64,000 nucleotides of DNA from Verrucomicrobiota bacterium (GCA_022711435.1 JAKLFB010000027.1:17638-81637); one strand, 5' to 3'. Numbered from the stretch's first letter, positions 54,679 to 64,000 are shown. Notes: generated by a model not told the origin, from the sequence alone. Translations and numbers: made by a program.

Positions 54679-55428
54679 TCACCCGCCGGTCTCCAGCGCG
54701 GGAACGATCACCCGGTTCGCATGCTCGATGTCGCCCGGAAAATCTATCTCCGTCCATGGCATCCCCGTCGCATCAACCGCGCCAAACCGCCCCTCGCGCA
54801 CGAGAACCCGCAGGATGTCGTCGTAGGATTCCGCGCGGCCAGGTCCGCGAATCCGCGCCCTGGTCTCTGCAATCAATCGCGGCAGGTCCGCCGCGCTGAT
54901 CTTGAAGAAGCCGACCGATTCGCCAACGCTGTCGGCGGTCCCCCGCCAGCGCTTGATAAAATCGAATGGCTTCCCGTCCCGCATCGGGACCAGGACCGGA
55001 TCGTCGTCTGCCGTGGAATAGGCGCAGTCGACGAGAAGGGCCGTGCGATGAGACGACTCGATCAGCCGCCAAAGCAGGCGCCCGTCGTACAGCACGTCGG
55101 CATCCATGAGCAGCACGCCGTCCCCGGCCGATTCCAGCGCCGGCAGCGAAGCGTGCATGCTCAGCGCGCTTCCTTCGGCGAAGTCGGCATTGAACATCTC
55201 CTCGATCGCGACACCGTAGCGGGCTTCCAAACGGGGCAGCTCGGCCTCGAGACACTCTCGCCGGTAGCCCGTGACCACGAACAGCTTCGGCACACCCAAC
55301 CGCCCGAGCCACATGACATGGCGCTCGAGCAGGCTCAGCCCGCCGAATTCGAGGAGGACTTTCGGGCGCCCGCACGCATGGGATCCCAGCCGCGTGGCGC
55401 GGCCGGCCGCATACAGGATTGCGTTCAT
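54679..55428 (-). CDS. Nucleotidyltransferase (sugar/alcohol-phosphate cytidylyltransferase-like)
   Basis: A 249-residue GT-A fold NTP transferase, starting at 55428 with MNAILYAAGRATRLG. The glycine/arginine loop AAGRATRLGSHACGRPKVLLEFGG binds the nucleotide, LLMDADVLYD gives the metal Asp, and AYSTADDDPVLV resembles CTP:phosphocholine and CTP:inositol-1-phosphate cytidylyltransferases. The longer upstream frame is spurious. It is the third gene of a minus-strand group with a CDP-alcohol phosphotransferase and a flippase-like membrane protein, which suggests it activates a head group (aminoethylphosphonate or a polyol phosphate). The substrate is inference. Confidence 0.8.
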   Translation of the reverse strand: MNAILYAAGRATRLGSHACGRPKVLLEFGGLSLLERHVMWLGRLGVPKLFVVTGYRRECLEAELPRLEARYGVAIEEMFNADFAEGSALSMHASLPALESAGDGVLLMDADVLYDGRLLWRLIESSHRTALLVDCAYSTADDDPVLVPMRDGKPFDFIKRWRGTADSVGESVGFFKISAADLPRLIAETRARIRGPGRAESYDDILRVLVREGRFGAVDATGMPWTEIDFPGDIEHANRVIVPALETGG

Positions 55429-55522
55429 AGGCGAGTTCGTTCTCAGCACAGCCGCACCTTCATTCGCAGTGGCTCGATCGAGGCCGTCCGCCGCGCCTCT
55501 TCCGCGGCTCCATCGCGGCCGT

Positions 55523-56563
55523 TCATCCAGCCCTCCCTTTCCTGCCACCCGGCGGCTCAGCACATCCTCCGGACACCGCCTCAGCCTGAATCGTCCGCAG
55601 GTTCGTATGCTCGGCGTACAGCAGAAGCAAGCCGATCCCGGCAAACAGGATCTCTCGCACCCGGCGCAGCAGCGCATACGCAACGCTAAGCGTGTCCGGC
55701 AACCCCGCCAGGCGGCCCAGCATCACGATGCCGGACTCCTGGATGCCCAGCGACCCCGGGATCCACATGCCCATGGCCTTCGCCACGCCCGTAAAAGCCT
55801 CGACCGTGAGCGCCTGGGGCCAGGCAATGGGCATCCCCAGCAGATGGGCAACCAGAAAGATCTCCATGGTGTCCAGCAGCCAGCCGCCCAGGTAGATGGC
55901 CGCCGAGGCGAAAAAGCGTCGCCGGTGGTTCCGATAGAAATCCGAAATCGCGCGGTCAACCCCGACAATCGACTCGCGCCGCCGCTCCAGAAACCCCAGC
56001 CGGAGACGCAGTCTCGCGGCCCCATCGGCCAAGGAACGGAAAAGCCCGCGGCGCTGCATCCAGAACCATCCGGCCAGTATCGCCATCCCGCCGCCGATCA
56101 CCACAAGCATTCCCAGCCGTAGCCCGGGCCGGTCGCCCGCAAGCCCCAGAAAAACGATGGCCGCTAGCAGAATCAGGACCAGCTGGGCCACGGATTGCGC
56201 GGTCTTCGATACAACGGCGCTGGACGCCCCGGCCTGCGCCGCAACCCCGCGCTGGTGCAACAGATACACCTTGACCGTCTCGCCTCCCACATACGCCGAC
56301 GGCAGCACGTTGTTCACCGATTCGCCCGCCCACCGGATGCGGAAGAGCGCCACAAACGGCAGGCTGAGGCCCGCGGGCAGACAAAAGCGCCAGCCAAGGC
56401 AATCGACGATATAGACGCAGAAATACGGAATGAGCGCCGCCGGTGCCAGCCCGCCAAGCCCCCCCAGCGCCCGGCCCACCGCCCGCCAATCCACCCCCGA
56501 TACATACCAGCCGAAGAGCGCCAGCCCGATCATCAGCGCGGTGAGTTTCCACACCGATCTCAT
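55523..56563 (-). CDS. UPF0104 / lysylphosphatidylglycerol synthase-type membrane protein
   Basis: A 346-residue protein with seven or eight membrane helices. The family signatures are RIRWAGESVNNVLPSAYVGGETVKVYLL near residue 80 and WIPGSLGIQESGIVMLGRLAG near the end. Related proteins are membrane parts of MprF or putative lipid flippases. The start at 56563 overlaps the stop of the CDP-alcohol phosphotransferase gene by 4 bases (ATGA), showing tight coupling to lipid head-group synthesis. The frame upstream to 57151 is a shadow of the neighbouring gene. Confidence 0.88.
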   Translation of the reverse strand: MRSVWKLTALMIGLALFGWYVSGVDWRAVGRALGGLGGLAPAALIPYFCVYIVDCLGWRFCLPAGLSLPFVALFRIRWAGESVNNVLPSAYVGGETVKVYLLHQRGVAAQAGASSAVVSKTAQSVAQLVLILLAAIVFLGLAGDRPGLRLGMLVVIGGGMAILAGWFWMQRRGLFRSLADGAARLRLRLGFLERRRESIVGVDRAISDFYRNHRRRFFASAAIYLGGWLLDTMEIFLVAHLLGMPIAWPQALTVEAFTGVAKAMGMWIPGSLGIQESGIVMLGRLAGLPDTLSVAYALLRRVREILFAGIGLLLLYAEHTNLRTIQAEAVSGGCAEPPGGRKGRAG

Positions 56564-57663
56564 CGCCTCAATGCTTCCTTCCCCAAGGCTCCCCGCTGCA
56601 GTCCCAGCGCGGCAATCCAGAAGGCATGGCTGCCTATCGCACAGAGCCAGAGAAACCATCCCACCCGGTCCAGGCAGGCCAGCACAAGCAGCAGCACAGA
56701 AAAATCCCGGTTCGTCACCGCATCGATCAGCTTCTGCATGCGACCGCTCCGATCCCGGGCCGACCGGCGCATCCCCCGAAGGACGGCGCCGAACGAGAAC
56801 AGGGCGCCGAGCACGGCGCTGGCCCCCAGCCATGCCGCCCAGGGCGCATCCCCCCTCCGCGCCGCCCCGATTGCAATCGCCGCGAATACCGCCACGTGCA
56901 CAACCTGGTCGCCCGCCAGGTCCAGCCACTGCCCAAGCCGCGATTCCTTGAACAAAACCCGCGCCAGATCGCCATCCACGCAATCGACAATCGCCGAGCA
57001 CTGGAAAAGAACGCCCGCGATGATCCCCATAAGGTGGCTCCCCGCGGCAAAGCACCAAGCCGACCCCAAGCCAATAGCAATCGATATCATCGAGACCGCA
57101 TTGGGAGAGATGCGCGTGCGGGCCAAAAGCCTCGATAAAGGCCGGCTGCACGGGCGATTGAACAGCCGGTCCACAAAGCCATCCGCCGAGCCGGCGAGCG
57201 ATGCCCAGAGCGCTCGTTCCGCCACCCGCGCCGATGCCGCATCCCCGACGCGAACGGCCGCGCCTCGAGCAACCACTGCAGTCTGCCGATCCAGAGCCTC
57301 CCGCCAGCCCGCATCGACCACGGACAGCACGCCGATTGGCAACGCCTCCCCGCTCGATGTGGCCAGCCGGCCGCCACGCGCCAGAAGCGCTCGAACGTCC
57401 CCGGCCTGAACCAGCACCCCGCCCCCCACCACCAGCGCCGGGCCCGATCCCGCCGGCGGCCCGTCCGCAACCTCAACCCGAAGCCCGAGCGCCGTCGCCC
57501 GCTCCAGCAGCGGCAGCGGCTTCCCCGTCACAATCGTGATCGAGCCCGCCCCGGCCCGATGAAGCGTCACCACCAGCCGGTCAAGCAGGGTCAGGCCGGC
57601 AACCTTCGGTCCCGGGGCCTGCTCCTCCAGAACGATGATGGTCGGCAGCCGTTGCGGTTCCAT
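56560..57663 (-). CDS. CDP-alcohol phosphatidyltransferase with N-terminal degenerate nucleotidyltransferase domain
   Basis: A 367-residue two-domain protein. About residues 1-160 look like a nucleotidyltransferase-type GT-A fold (LTLLDRLVVTLHRAGAGSITIVTG, ALVVGGGVLVQAGDVRALL) but lack the glycine/arginine nucleotide loop, so this half is probably inactive or binds only. The C-terminal half has the CDP-alcohol phosphotransferase motif DCVDGDLAR, then G and D spaced as GQWLDLAGD, with several helices. The layout recalls archaeal IPCT-DIPPS enzymes, which join a cytidylyltransferase to a phosphotransferase. The start at 57663 was chosen; 57687 is possible. It is the first gene of the minus-strand group, divergent from pepM with 205 bp between. 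Confidence 0.85.
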   Translation of the reverse strand: MEPQRLPTIIVLEEQAPGPKVAGLTLLDRLVVTLHRAGAGSITIVTGKPLPLLERATALGLRVEVADGPPAGSGPALVVGGGVLVQAGDVRALLARGGRLATSSGEALPIGVLSVVDAGWREALDRQTAVVARGAAVRVGDAASARVAERALWASLAGSADGFVDRLFNRPCSRPLSRLLARTRISPNAVSMISIAIGLGSAWCFAAGSHLMGIIAGVLFQCSAIVDCVDGDLARVLFKESRLGQWLDLAGDQVVHVAVFAAIAIGAARRGDAPWAAWLGASAVLGALFSFGAVLRGMRRSARDRSGRMQKLIDAVTNRDFSVLLLVLACLDRVGWFLWLCAIGSHAFWIAALGLQRGALGKEALRR

Positions 57664-57868
57664 GGCGGCTTCGATCCTCAGCGGCACGCCAAGACCGCCA
57701 GCTCCCCACCCGCTTCTCCCAGCCTCGAAATCCTCCGCACAATCATGCCTTTTCCCTTCAAAATCAGCCTGTAGGGGTAATCACAGACGCCATCCGAAAC
57801 AAGCGCAAAACGGCGCCAAACCAAGGATTGCGCTCGATCGTCGGTTTGCCGTTAAATGGCCGCTTGTG

Positions 57869-59482
57869 ACGAAGTGCGGACAGTTCAAGCGGATGCTGCA
57901 GTCGCCCCAGCTCGAGTTTCTCATGGAGGCGCACAACGGCTTGAGCGCCCGGATCGTCGAGGAAACCGGTTTCCGCGGGATCTGGGCCAGCGGCCTGTCC
58001 ATCTCGGCCTCGCTCGGTGTGCGCGACAACAACGAGGCCAGCTGGACCCAGATCCTCGAAACCGTCGAGTTCATGAGCGATGCGACCTCGATCCCGATCC
58101 TGCTGGACGGGGATACCGGGTTCGGCAATTTCAACAATGTCCGCCGGCTCGTCAGGAAGCTCGAGCAGCGCGGCATCGCCGCCGTCTGCATCGAAGACAA
58201 GCTTTTCCCGAAATCCAACTCGTTCATCCGCGGCGAACGCCAGCCCCTGGCCGATGTCGAGGAGTTTTGCGGCAAGATCAAGGCCGTCAAGGACGCCCAG
58301 ATCGATCCGGATTTTTGCATCGTCGCCCGGCTCGAAGCGTTCATCGCCGGGTGGGGGCTGGAGGAGATGCTCCGGCGCGCCGCGGCCTACCACGCGGCCG
58401 GCGCCGACGCCCTGCTCGTTCACAGCCGGCTGTCCACGCCGGACCAGGTCCTGGCTTTCAGCCGCGCCTGGGAAAACCGATGCCCGCTGGTCATCGTCCC
58501 CACGATGTATTACAGCACGCCGGCCGAGGTCTTCGAGCAGGCCAAGATCAGCATGCTCATCTGGGCCAACCACAACGTGCGGGCCGCCATCGACGCCATG
58601 CAGCGCGTCTCCCGCACTGTCTTCCAGGAGCGGTCGCTTCGTAACGTCGAGGACCGCATCGTCCCGGTCCGGGAGGTCTTCCGCCTCCAGAACGCCGACG
58701 AGCTCATCGCCGCCGAGGAACGCTACCTGCCCCGCGCCGATAGCCCCCCGCGGGCGATCATCCTCGCCGCCTCCCAGGGCGCCGAGCTCGGCGACCTCAC
58801 CCATCTCCGGCCCAAAACCATGGTGCCCATCCACGGCCAGCCGCTCCTCCACCGGCTCGCCGCCCAGTTCCGCGCCGAGCGCATCAAGGAGGTGGTCGTC
58901 ATCCGCGGATTCGCCCGCGACCAGGTGCACGCCCCCGACGCGCGCTTCATCGACAACGAAGAGTACGAAGGCACCGGCGAGCTCCTCTCCCTCAGCAAGG
59001 CCGCCGGCCTGCTCGAAGGCGCCCTCCTGGTCTCGTTCGGCGATATCCTCTTCCGCCAATACATCCTCCGCAACCTCCTGCTCGATCCCGGCGATTTCAC
59101 GCTGGTCGTCGACGCCGCCTGGCAACAGCGCGCCCAGCCGCGCAACTTCCCCGATCATATCGCCGCCTCCCGCCCCTACTCGCTCCGATACGGCGGCGAA
59201 GAGGCCGAGCTCTGTGACATCGGCGCCCACTTGAATCCCAGCCAGGTCCACGGCGAGTGGATCGGCCTTCTCAAGACCAGCTCGCGCGGCTCGCAGGCCC
59301 TCCGCGCCGCTCTGGAAGCCCTGGCCCCGCGCCCCGATTTCAAAACGCTGCGCTTCGACGATCTCTTCCGCCATCTCCTGTCCGCACGCCAGCCCATCCG
59401 CGTCCTCTATATCACCGGCCATTGGCTCGACGTCGACAACCTCGATGACCTCTCCGCCGCCCACGCATTCCAATCGCCATGA
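57869..59482 (+). CDS. pepM: Phosphoenolpyruvate mutase fused to nucleotidyltransferase
   Basis: Makes phosphonopyruvate from phosphoenolpyruvate, the entry step of nearly all phosphonate synthesis. The first 290 or so residues are PEP mutase: FLMEAHNGLSARIVEETGF, LLDGDTGFGN, and the diagnostic EDKLFPKSNSF that separates it from other isocitrate-lyase-type enzymes. From about residue 295 a cytidylyltransferase-like domain follows (AIILAASQGAELGDLTHLRPKTMVPIHGQPLL, NEEYEGTGELLSLSKAAG, SFGDILFRQY). The GTG at 57869 gives a normal length before SPQLEFLMEAHNG; ATG 57893 is possible. The stop overlaps the start of the decarboxylase gene by 4 bases. Confidence 0.92.
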   Translation, partial: TKCGQFKRMLQSPQLEFLMEAHNGLSARIVEETGFRGIWASGLSISASLGVRDNNEASWTQILETVEFMSDATSIPILLDGDTGFGNFNNVRRLVRKLEQRGIAAVCIEDKLFPKSNSFIRGERQPLADVEEFCGKIKAVKDAQIDPDFCIVARLEAFIAGWGLEEMLRRAAAYHAAGADALLVHSRLSTPDQVLAFSRAWENRCPLVIVPTMYYSTPAEVFEQAKISMLIWANHNVRAAIDAMQRVSRTVFQERSLRNVEDRIVPVREVFRLQNADELIAAEERYLPRADSPPRAIILAASQGAELGDLTHLRPKTMVPIHGQPLLHRLAAQFRAERIKEVVVIRGFARDQVHAPDARFIDNEEYEGTGELLSLSKAAGLLEGALLVSFGDILFRQYILRNLLLDPGDFTLVVDAAWQQRAQPRNFPDHIAASRPYSLRYGGEEAELCDIGAHLNPSQVHGEWIGLLKTSSRGSQALRAALEALAPRPDFKTLRFDDLFRHLLSARQPIRVLYITGHWLDVDNLDDLSAAHAFQSP

Positions 59483-60672
59483 TCCAAGCCGCGGCTTTCA
59501 TTGAACCGTTGCGCACCCTCGGCTACACCCAGTACGCGGGCGTCCCCTGCTCCTATCTCAAGCCGTTCATCAACCGCGTCATCGACGATCCAAACCTCCA
59601 CTACATCGGCGCCGCCAGCGAAGGCGAAGCCGTCGGCATCAATGCCGGCGCCTACCTCGGCGGGCGCAAGACGGTGACCCTGTGCCAGAACTCCGGCCTC
59701 GGCAACATGGTCAATCCGCTCACATCGCTGAACGATCCGTTCCGCATCCCCACGCTGCTGATCGTGACCTGGCGCGGCGAGCCCGGCCGGCCCGACGAGC
59801 CCCAGCACTTCTTGATGGGACAAATCACTCCTTCGCTTCTCGAAACTCTCCGGATTCCCTGGATGCCCTTCCCCAGCGACGAAGCCCGTGTCGCCGACAC
59901 GATCGCCCGGGCCGAGGCGAGCATGCGGGACCGCTTGCTGCCGTTCGCGCTCGTGATGTCGGAGGGCTCGGTCGCCGCCCACGAGCTGCGCAGTCGGCCC
60001 CCTGCCCCCTGCGCCCGAACCGAGGCCGCATCCCATTTCCAACTCGAGCCGCGACAGAGAATGATTCGCACCCAGGCCCTCGAGGCCATCCTCGAATCCC
60101 TCGCCGGCAACGAAGCCGTCATCGCCACCACAGGTAAAACGGGCCGCGAGCTGTTTGCGATCGCCGATCGCCCCAACCATCTCTACGTCGTCGGCAGCAT
60201 GGGCGCCGCATCGGCCATCGGTTTCGGGCTGGCCCACGCCCTGCCCCGCCTGCCCGTGGTCGTCATCGACGGCGATGGCGCCGCCCTCATGAAGCTGGGA
60301 GCGCTGGCCACGATCGGCTGCTACCAGCCCCCCAACCTCCTCCATATCATCCTCGATAACGAGTCGCACGACTCGACCGGCGGCCAGTCCACCGCTTCCC
60401 CCGTCGTGCGCTTCGCCGACGTCGCAGCCGCAACCGGCTATCGCCGCGCCGCCAGCGCCAATGATCCCCAGGAGATGCGCACCCTCATCCTGGATTTCCG
60501 GCGCCTGCCCGGGCCATCGCTGCTCCATATCAAGATCCGGCCCGGATCGCCCAAACACCTCGGCCGCCCCACGGTCCAACCGCACGAGGTGAAGGACAGA
60601 TTCATGAGGTTTCTGGGAACAGCGCCGGGAGTCTCGCCTGAGGAAGGCGTCCGGCCGGCAGGATTTTTGTAG
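59479..60672 (+). CDS. ppd: Phosphonopyruvate decarboxylase
   Basis: Decarboxylates phosphonopyruvate to phosphonoacetaldehyde, pulling the unfavourable PEP mutase step forward. The 397-residue thiamine-diphosphate enzyme has an N-terminal pyrimidine domain (ASEGEAVGINAGAYLGGRKTVTLCQNSGLGN), then a PP domain with the GDG...N motif (VVVIDGDGAALMKLGALATIGC ... LLHIILDNESHDSTGGQ), typical of Ppd. A 4-base overlap couples it to pepM. The C-terminal 15 residues are an unconserved tail. Cofactors should be TPP and Mg. Confidence 0.93.
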   Translation: MIQAAAFIEPLRTLGYTQYAGVPCSYLKPFINRVIDDPNLHYIGAASEGEAVGINAGAYLGGRKTVTLCQNSGLGNMVNPLTSLNDPFRIPTLLIVTWRGEPGRPDEPQHFLMGQITPSLLETLRIPWMPFPSDEARVADTIARAEASMRDRLLPFALVMSEGSVAAHELRSRPPAPCARTEAASHFQLEPRQRMIRTQALEAILESLAGNEAVIATTGKTGRELFAIADRPNHLYVVGSMGAASAIGFGLAHALPRLPVVVIDGDGAALMKLGALATIGCYQPPNLLHIILDNESHDSTGGQSTASPVVRFADVAAATGYRRAASANDPQEMRTLILDFRRLPGPSLLHIKIRPGSPKHLGRPTVQPHEVKDRFMRFLGTAPGVSPEEGVRPAGFL

Positions 60673-60751
60673 GCTGGGGCCACAGCCCGGCCCTGGAAGC
60701 CGATAACGCCCCGCATCCCAATGCCCACCCCAATCTGAACCCGACATCGCT

Positions 60752-61903
60752 ATGGCACGACAACCCTACAAACGCCTCTTTACGCCCGGTCCCCTGACCA
60801 CCAGCCGAACGGTCAAGGAGGCCATGCTCGTGGACCTGGGCTCTCGGGAAGACGAGTTCATCGCCGTCGTCCGCGATGTCCGCCAGCGGTTGCTCAAGGT
60901 GGGGGGGGTTAGCCAAACCCAAGGCTACGAGGCCGTTCTCCTCCAAGGCAGCGGCACCTTCGGCATCGAAGCCGTGCTCTCCTCCGCCATCCCGCCCCAC
61001 GATAAGCCGCTGATCCTGGTCAACGGCGCTTACGGCGAGCGGATGCTGGCCATCGCCGCCCGGCATGGACTGGCGGCCGATGCGTTGCGCTGGCCTGAAA
61101 ACCAAATCACGGACCCCGCAGCTGTCCAGCGCCGCATCGAGGAGGATCCTGCCATCACCCATGTCGCCGTCGTGCATTCCGAGACCTCCACCGGCCTGCT
61201 CAATCCAATCGAGGAGATCGGAAGCCGGGTGAAGGCCGCCCGCCGATCTTTCATCGTCGATGCCATGAGCAGCTTCGGCGCCGTCCCGCTGTCGCTGGAA
61301 TCCTCGCACATCGATTTCCTGATCTCCTCCGCCAACAAGTGCTTGGAAGGCGTGCCCGGCTTCTGCTTCGTGCTGGCGCGAAAGGAGTCGCTCCAGGCCT
61401 GCCAGGGAAACGCACGCACGCTCAGCCTCGACCTGTTCGAGCAGTGGCGCGGGCTCGAGGCGAACGGCCAGTTCCGATTCACGCCGCCCACGCATGCAAT
61501 CCTCGCCTTCGCCCAGGCGCTGCGCGAGCTGGATGCCGAAGGCGGCGTCGCCGGCCGCGCCAAACGCTATCGCGCCAACCACGCCGCACTCATGGCCGGC
61601 ATGACCAGCCTCGGTTTTCGACCCTTCCTGCCCCCGGAACATCAGGGCTGGGTCATCTCCGCCTTTCATGACCCCGGCGATCCGGCGTTTCAATTCGAGG
61701 AGTTCTATCAGCGGCTTGCCCGACGCGGGCTGATCATCTACCCCGGCAAACTGGGCCAGATCCCCTGCTTCCGCATCGGCAACATCGGACGCCTCACGGC
61801 CAATGACATCCATGAGCTGCTCGACGCCGTGGCCGCGGTCCTGCAAGCCATGAACGTCGCCGTCCCCGTCGCGCCCCCCCGCCTCGACCCAGCCAATCCG
61901 TAA
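60752..61903 (+). CDS. phnW: 2-aminoethylphosphonate:pyruvate transaminase
   Basis: Interconverts phosphonoacetaldehyde and 2-aminoethylphosphonate (AEP). In catabolic clusters it runs towards the aldehyde; next to pepM and ppd it should run towards AEP. The 383-residue PLP enzyme has FTPGPLTTSRTVKEAMLVDLGSR, LQGSGTFGIEAVLSSA, HSETSTGLLNPIEEI, the aspartate in FIVDAMSSFGAVP and the PLP lysine in SSANKCLEGVPGF. It follows ppd by 79 bp. No phnX hydrolase is present, supporting synthesis rather than breakdown. Confidence 0.93.
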   Translation: MARQPYKRLFTPGPLTTSRTVKEAMLVDLGSREDEFIAVVRDVRQRLLKVGGVSQTQGYEAVLLQGSGTFGIEAVLSSAIPPHDKPLILVNGAYGERMLAIAARHGLAADALRWPENQITDPAAVQRRIEEDPAITHVAVVHSETSTGLLNPIEEIGSRVKAARRSFIVDAMSSFGAVPLSLESSHIDFLISSANKCLEGVPGFCFVLARKESLQACQGNARTLSLDLFEQWRGLEANGQFRFTPPTHAILAFAQALRELDAEGGVAGRAKRYRANHAALMAGMTSLGFRPFLPPEHQGWVISAFHDPGDPAFQFEEFYQRLARRGLIIYPGKLGQIPCFRIGNIGRLTANDIHELLDAVAAVLQAMNVAVPVAPPRLDPANP

Positions 61904-61974
61904 GCTCAAGCTTCCTCAATAGGAATCTGTTCGGAGTCGCTTCAGTCCGATCCCCATCCGCCCGCCCCCTTGGA

Positions 61975-62757
<783 letters not shown>

Positions 62758-63014
62758 GCCCGTCAAGGTATCATGCATCGCGTCCCAAACGCCAGCCCAC
62801 CCAACCCTGCCGACCGCGAGGGCCTCCCTGCACTGCCGTGGCAGGCCCTCGTCCGGAGCAGCCTCCAGCCATTCAGCCGATGGAGTTCCAGCCAAGACGG
62901 CCGCGCTGCGCCAGATCTGCGCATGCACACTCGCAAGAACCTCCCCCCGTCACCCCCATCGCCCATCGATTCGTTGCCTTCAAACACGGGATCTGTATTC
63001 TATTCATTCCAAAC

Positions 63015-63842
63015 ATGATCATCGCTCCTGCAAGAAACATTTCACGCCGCGAATGGCTGCGCCTTGGCCCTGGGGCCATGCTGGCGCTCGGCGCTTGGCC
63101 AGGCTGCGCTCGATGGGCGGGGAACAGACGCGACAGCAGCTTCCAATTCGCTGTTCTCAACGACACGCATTTCCAGAGCCCGCGCTGTCCTGAGTGGTTC
63201 GAGCGCGTGCGCGCCTCAATCCGGACGCACCGGCCACGGCCCGAGTTCACTCTCATGCTCGGGGACTTGGTCGAGCACGGTACGGAATCCGAACTGGGCG
63301 GCATGCGCGACGCCTTGCGCTCGTTCGGGATGCCGTTCCATCCTGTCATCGGCAACCACGATTACCTTTCCGATACGGACCGATCGGCGTGGAACAAGAT
63401 GTTTCCCCGGCGTCTGAACTACGCCTTCATGCATCGCGGATGGCAGTTCATCGCCTTGGACTCTACCCAGGGCACTCGATGGAAAGAGACGCGGATTCAG
63501 CCCGCCACCTTTCAGTGGCTGGACAACGAGCTGCCCCGGCTGGACCGCGCGGCCCCCACCGTGGCGTTCACTCACTTCCCGCTCGGCGACGGCGTGCGCT
63601 ACCGGCCATTGAATGCGGACGACCTGCTGGCACGCCTTGTCGATTTCAATCTCGTGGCCGTCCTCAGCGGTCATTGGCACGGGTTCACCGAACGCCGACG
63701 CGACCCAGCCGTGCTCACCACGAATTGCTGCTGCGCCGTCAGCCGCGGCAACCACGACGGCTCCAGCGCCAAAGGCTACTTCCTCTGCACCGCGACGGCC
63801 GACGGATTGCAGCGCCAATCGGTCGAGGTCAAGCCCGGATGA
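63015..63842 (+). CDS. Metallophosphoesterase, exported
   Basis: A 275-residue calcineurin-like phosphoesterase. The N terminus has a twin-arginine-like start (NISRREWLRLGPGAMLALGAWPGC) that also ends in a possible lipobox cysteine. Metal-ligand motifs are in order: FAVLNDTHF (D-x-H), MLGDLVEHG (GD), VIGNHDY (GNHD), VAFTHFPLG (H) and LSGHWHGF (GHxH). All five are intact, so it should be an active metal-dependent phosphoesterase outside the cytoplasm. The frame opens at 62838 but the signal sequence sets the start at 63015. Confidence 0.9.
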   Translation: MIIAPARNISRREWLRLGPGAMLALGAWPGCARWAGNRRDSSFQFAVLNDTHFQSPRCPEWFERVRASIRTHRPRPEFTLMLGDLVEHGTESELGGMRDALRSFGMPFHPVIGNHDYLSDTDRSAWNKMFPRRLNYAFMHRGWQFIALDSTQGTRWKETRIQPATFQWLDNELPRLDRAAPTVAFTHFPLGDGVRYRPLNADDLLARLVDFNLVAVLSGHWHGFTERRRDPAVLTTNCCCAVSRGNHDGSSAKGYFLCTATADGLQRQSVEVKPG

Positions 63843-63880
63843 GCAGGAACCCCTCGACTTCACAGCCCGCTCTCCGCACT

Positions 63881-64000
63881 TCACCCCACGGCATCCACCC
63901 GCAGATCCCTCATCGTCGCCAGATCCCCCAGCGCCTCCACTCCCCGCATCGGCCGCGCCCCGCTCCGCCGCCTCGGCCCAAACCGATCCCGATACTCCCC
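63881..64000 (-). CDS. C-terminal part of a REP-associated transposase-like protein
   Basis: The window ends inside this minus-strand gene; only the last 39 residues are visible. They contain RDRFGPRRRSGARPMRG and TMRDLRVDAVG at the stop. I recognise this ending from verrucomicrobial REP-associated tyrosine transposase-like (Y1/IS200-fold) proteins, which often end in FGPKRKTGARPMRG...LRDLR. The catalytic part lies beyond the window, so whether the gene is whole is unknown. It is of interest because REP-like palindromes are present elsewhere in the window. Confidence 0.5.
   Translation of the reverse strand, partial: GEYRDRFGPRRRSGARPMRGVEALGDLATMRDLRVDAVG

Overview
The window is GC-rich bacterial chromosome and most likely belongs to the Verrucomicrobiota. 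The signs are three secreted proteins with PEP-CTERM or PEP-CTERM-like tails, H-X9-DG style pseudopilins, families typical of planctomycetes and verrucomicrobia (DUF1080, ThuA, PmoA/DUF6807, Gfo/Idh oxidoreductase with a Tat signal), and a LexA operator that exactly fits the published verrucomicrobial motif TGTTC-N4-GAACA. Genes are dense and intergenic gaps short. Shine-Dalgarno sites are mostly weak, so several starts are judgement calls.

Layout. 0-3.6 kb: methyl cycle (metK, ahcY) with an overlapping outer-membrane phospholipase A. 3.6-9.3 kb: a pseudopilin, a Gfo/Idh-PmoA-like pair, an aminotransferase and aspartate kinase. 9.3-9.7 kb: a degenerate non-coding element with repeats and a strong hairpin. 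10.6-15.8 kb: lexA under its own SOS box, followed 38 bp later by one 1504-codon frame joining a DinB-type Y-family polymerase to a DnaE2-like C-family polymerase. 15.8-24.2 kb: secreted proteins, including a 2190-residue protein with eleven 120-residue repeats, and a PEP-CTERM protein beside a paralogue without the tail. 24.5-32.8 kb: a sugar isomerase-like protein, pyrRB, a peptide-binding lipoprotein, secG-tpiA-pgk and a DUF1080 protein. 32.9-44 kb: DsbD-like reductase, a beta-propeller/phosphoesterase protein, tgt, ThuA, a PEP-CTERM protein, a glycosidase-like protein and a gamma-carbonic-anhydrase-like protein. 44-48.5 kb: pseudopilins and two tandem gspF genes. 48.6-54.6 kb: an orphan DNA methyltransferase, ychF, two genes of a sugar ABC importer and a hotdog thioesterase. 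54.7-61.9 kb: two divergent gene groups that together look like a phosphonate (2-aminoethylphosphonate) lipid or glycan pathway. 62-64 kb: a pseudopilin, a metallophosphoesterase and the tail of a REP-associated transposase.

The most notable system is the lexA - dinB::dnaE2 unit. Verrucomicrobia often carry an SOS mutagenesis cassette of separate genes (lexA/imuA/imuB/dnaE2). Here the Y-family and C-family polymerases are one polypeptide. The Y-family catalytic acids are intact, there is no imuA, and the joint carries two REP-like palindromes translated in frame. Second is the phosphonate locus: a PepM-nucleotidyltransferase fusion, phosphonopyruvate decarboxylase and AEP transaminase, facing a nucleotidyltransferase, a flippase-like membrane protein and a CDP-alcohol phosphotransferase carrying a degenerate nucleotidyltransferase domain.
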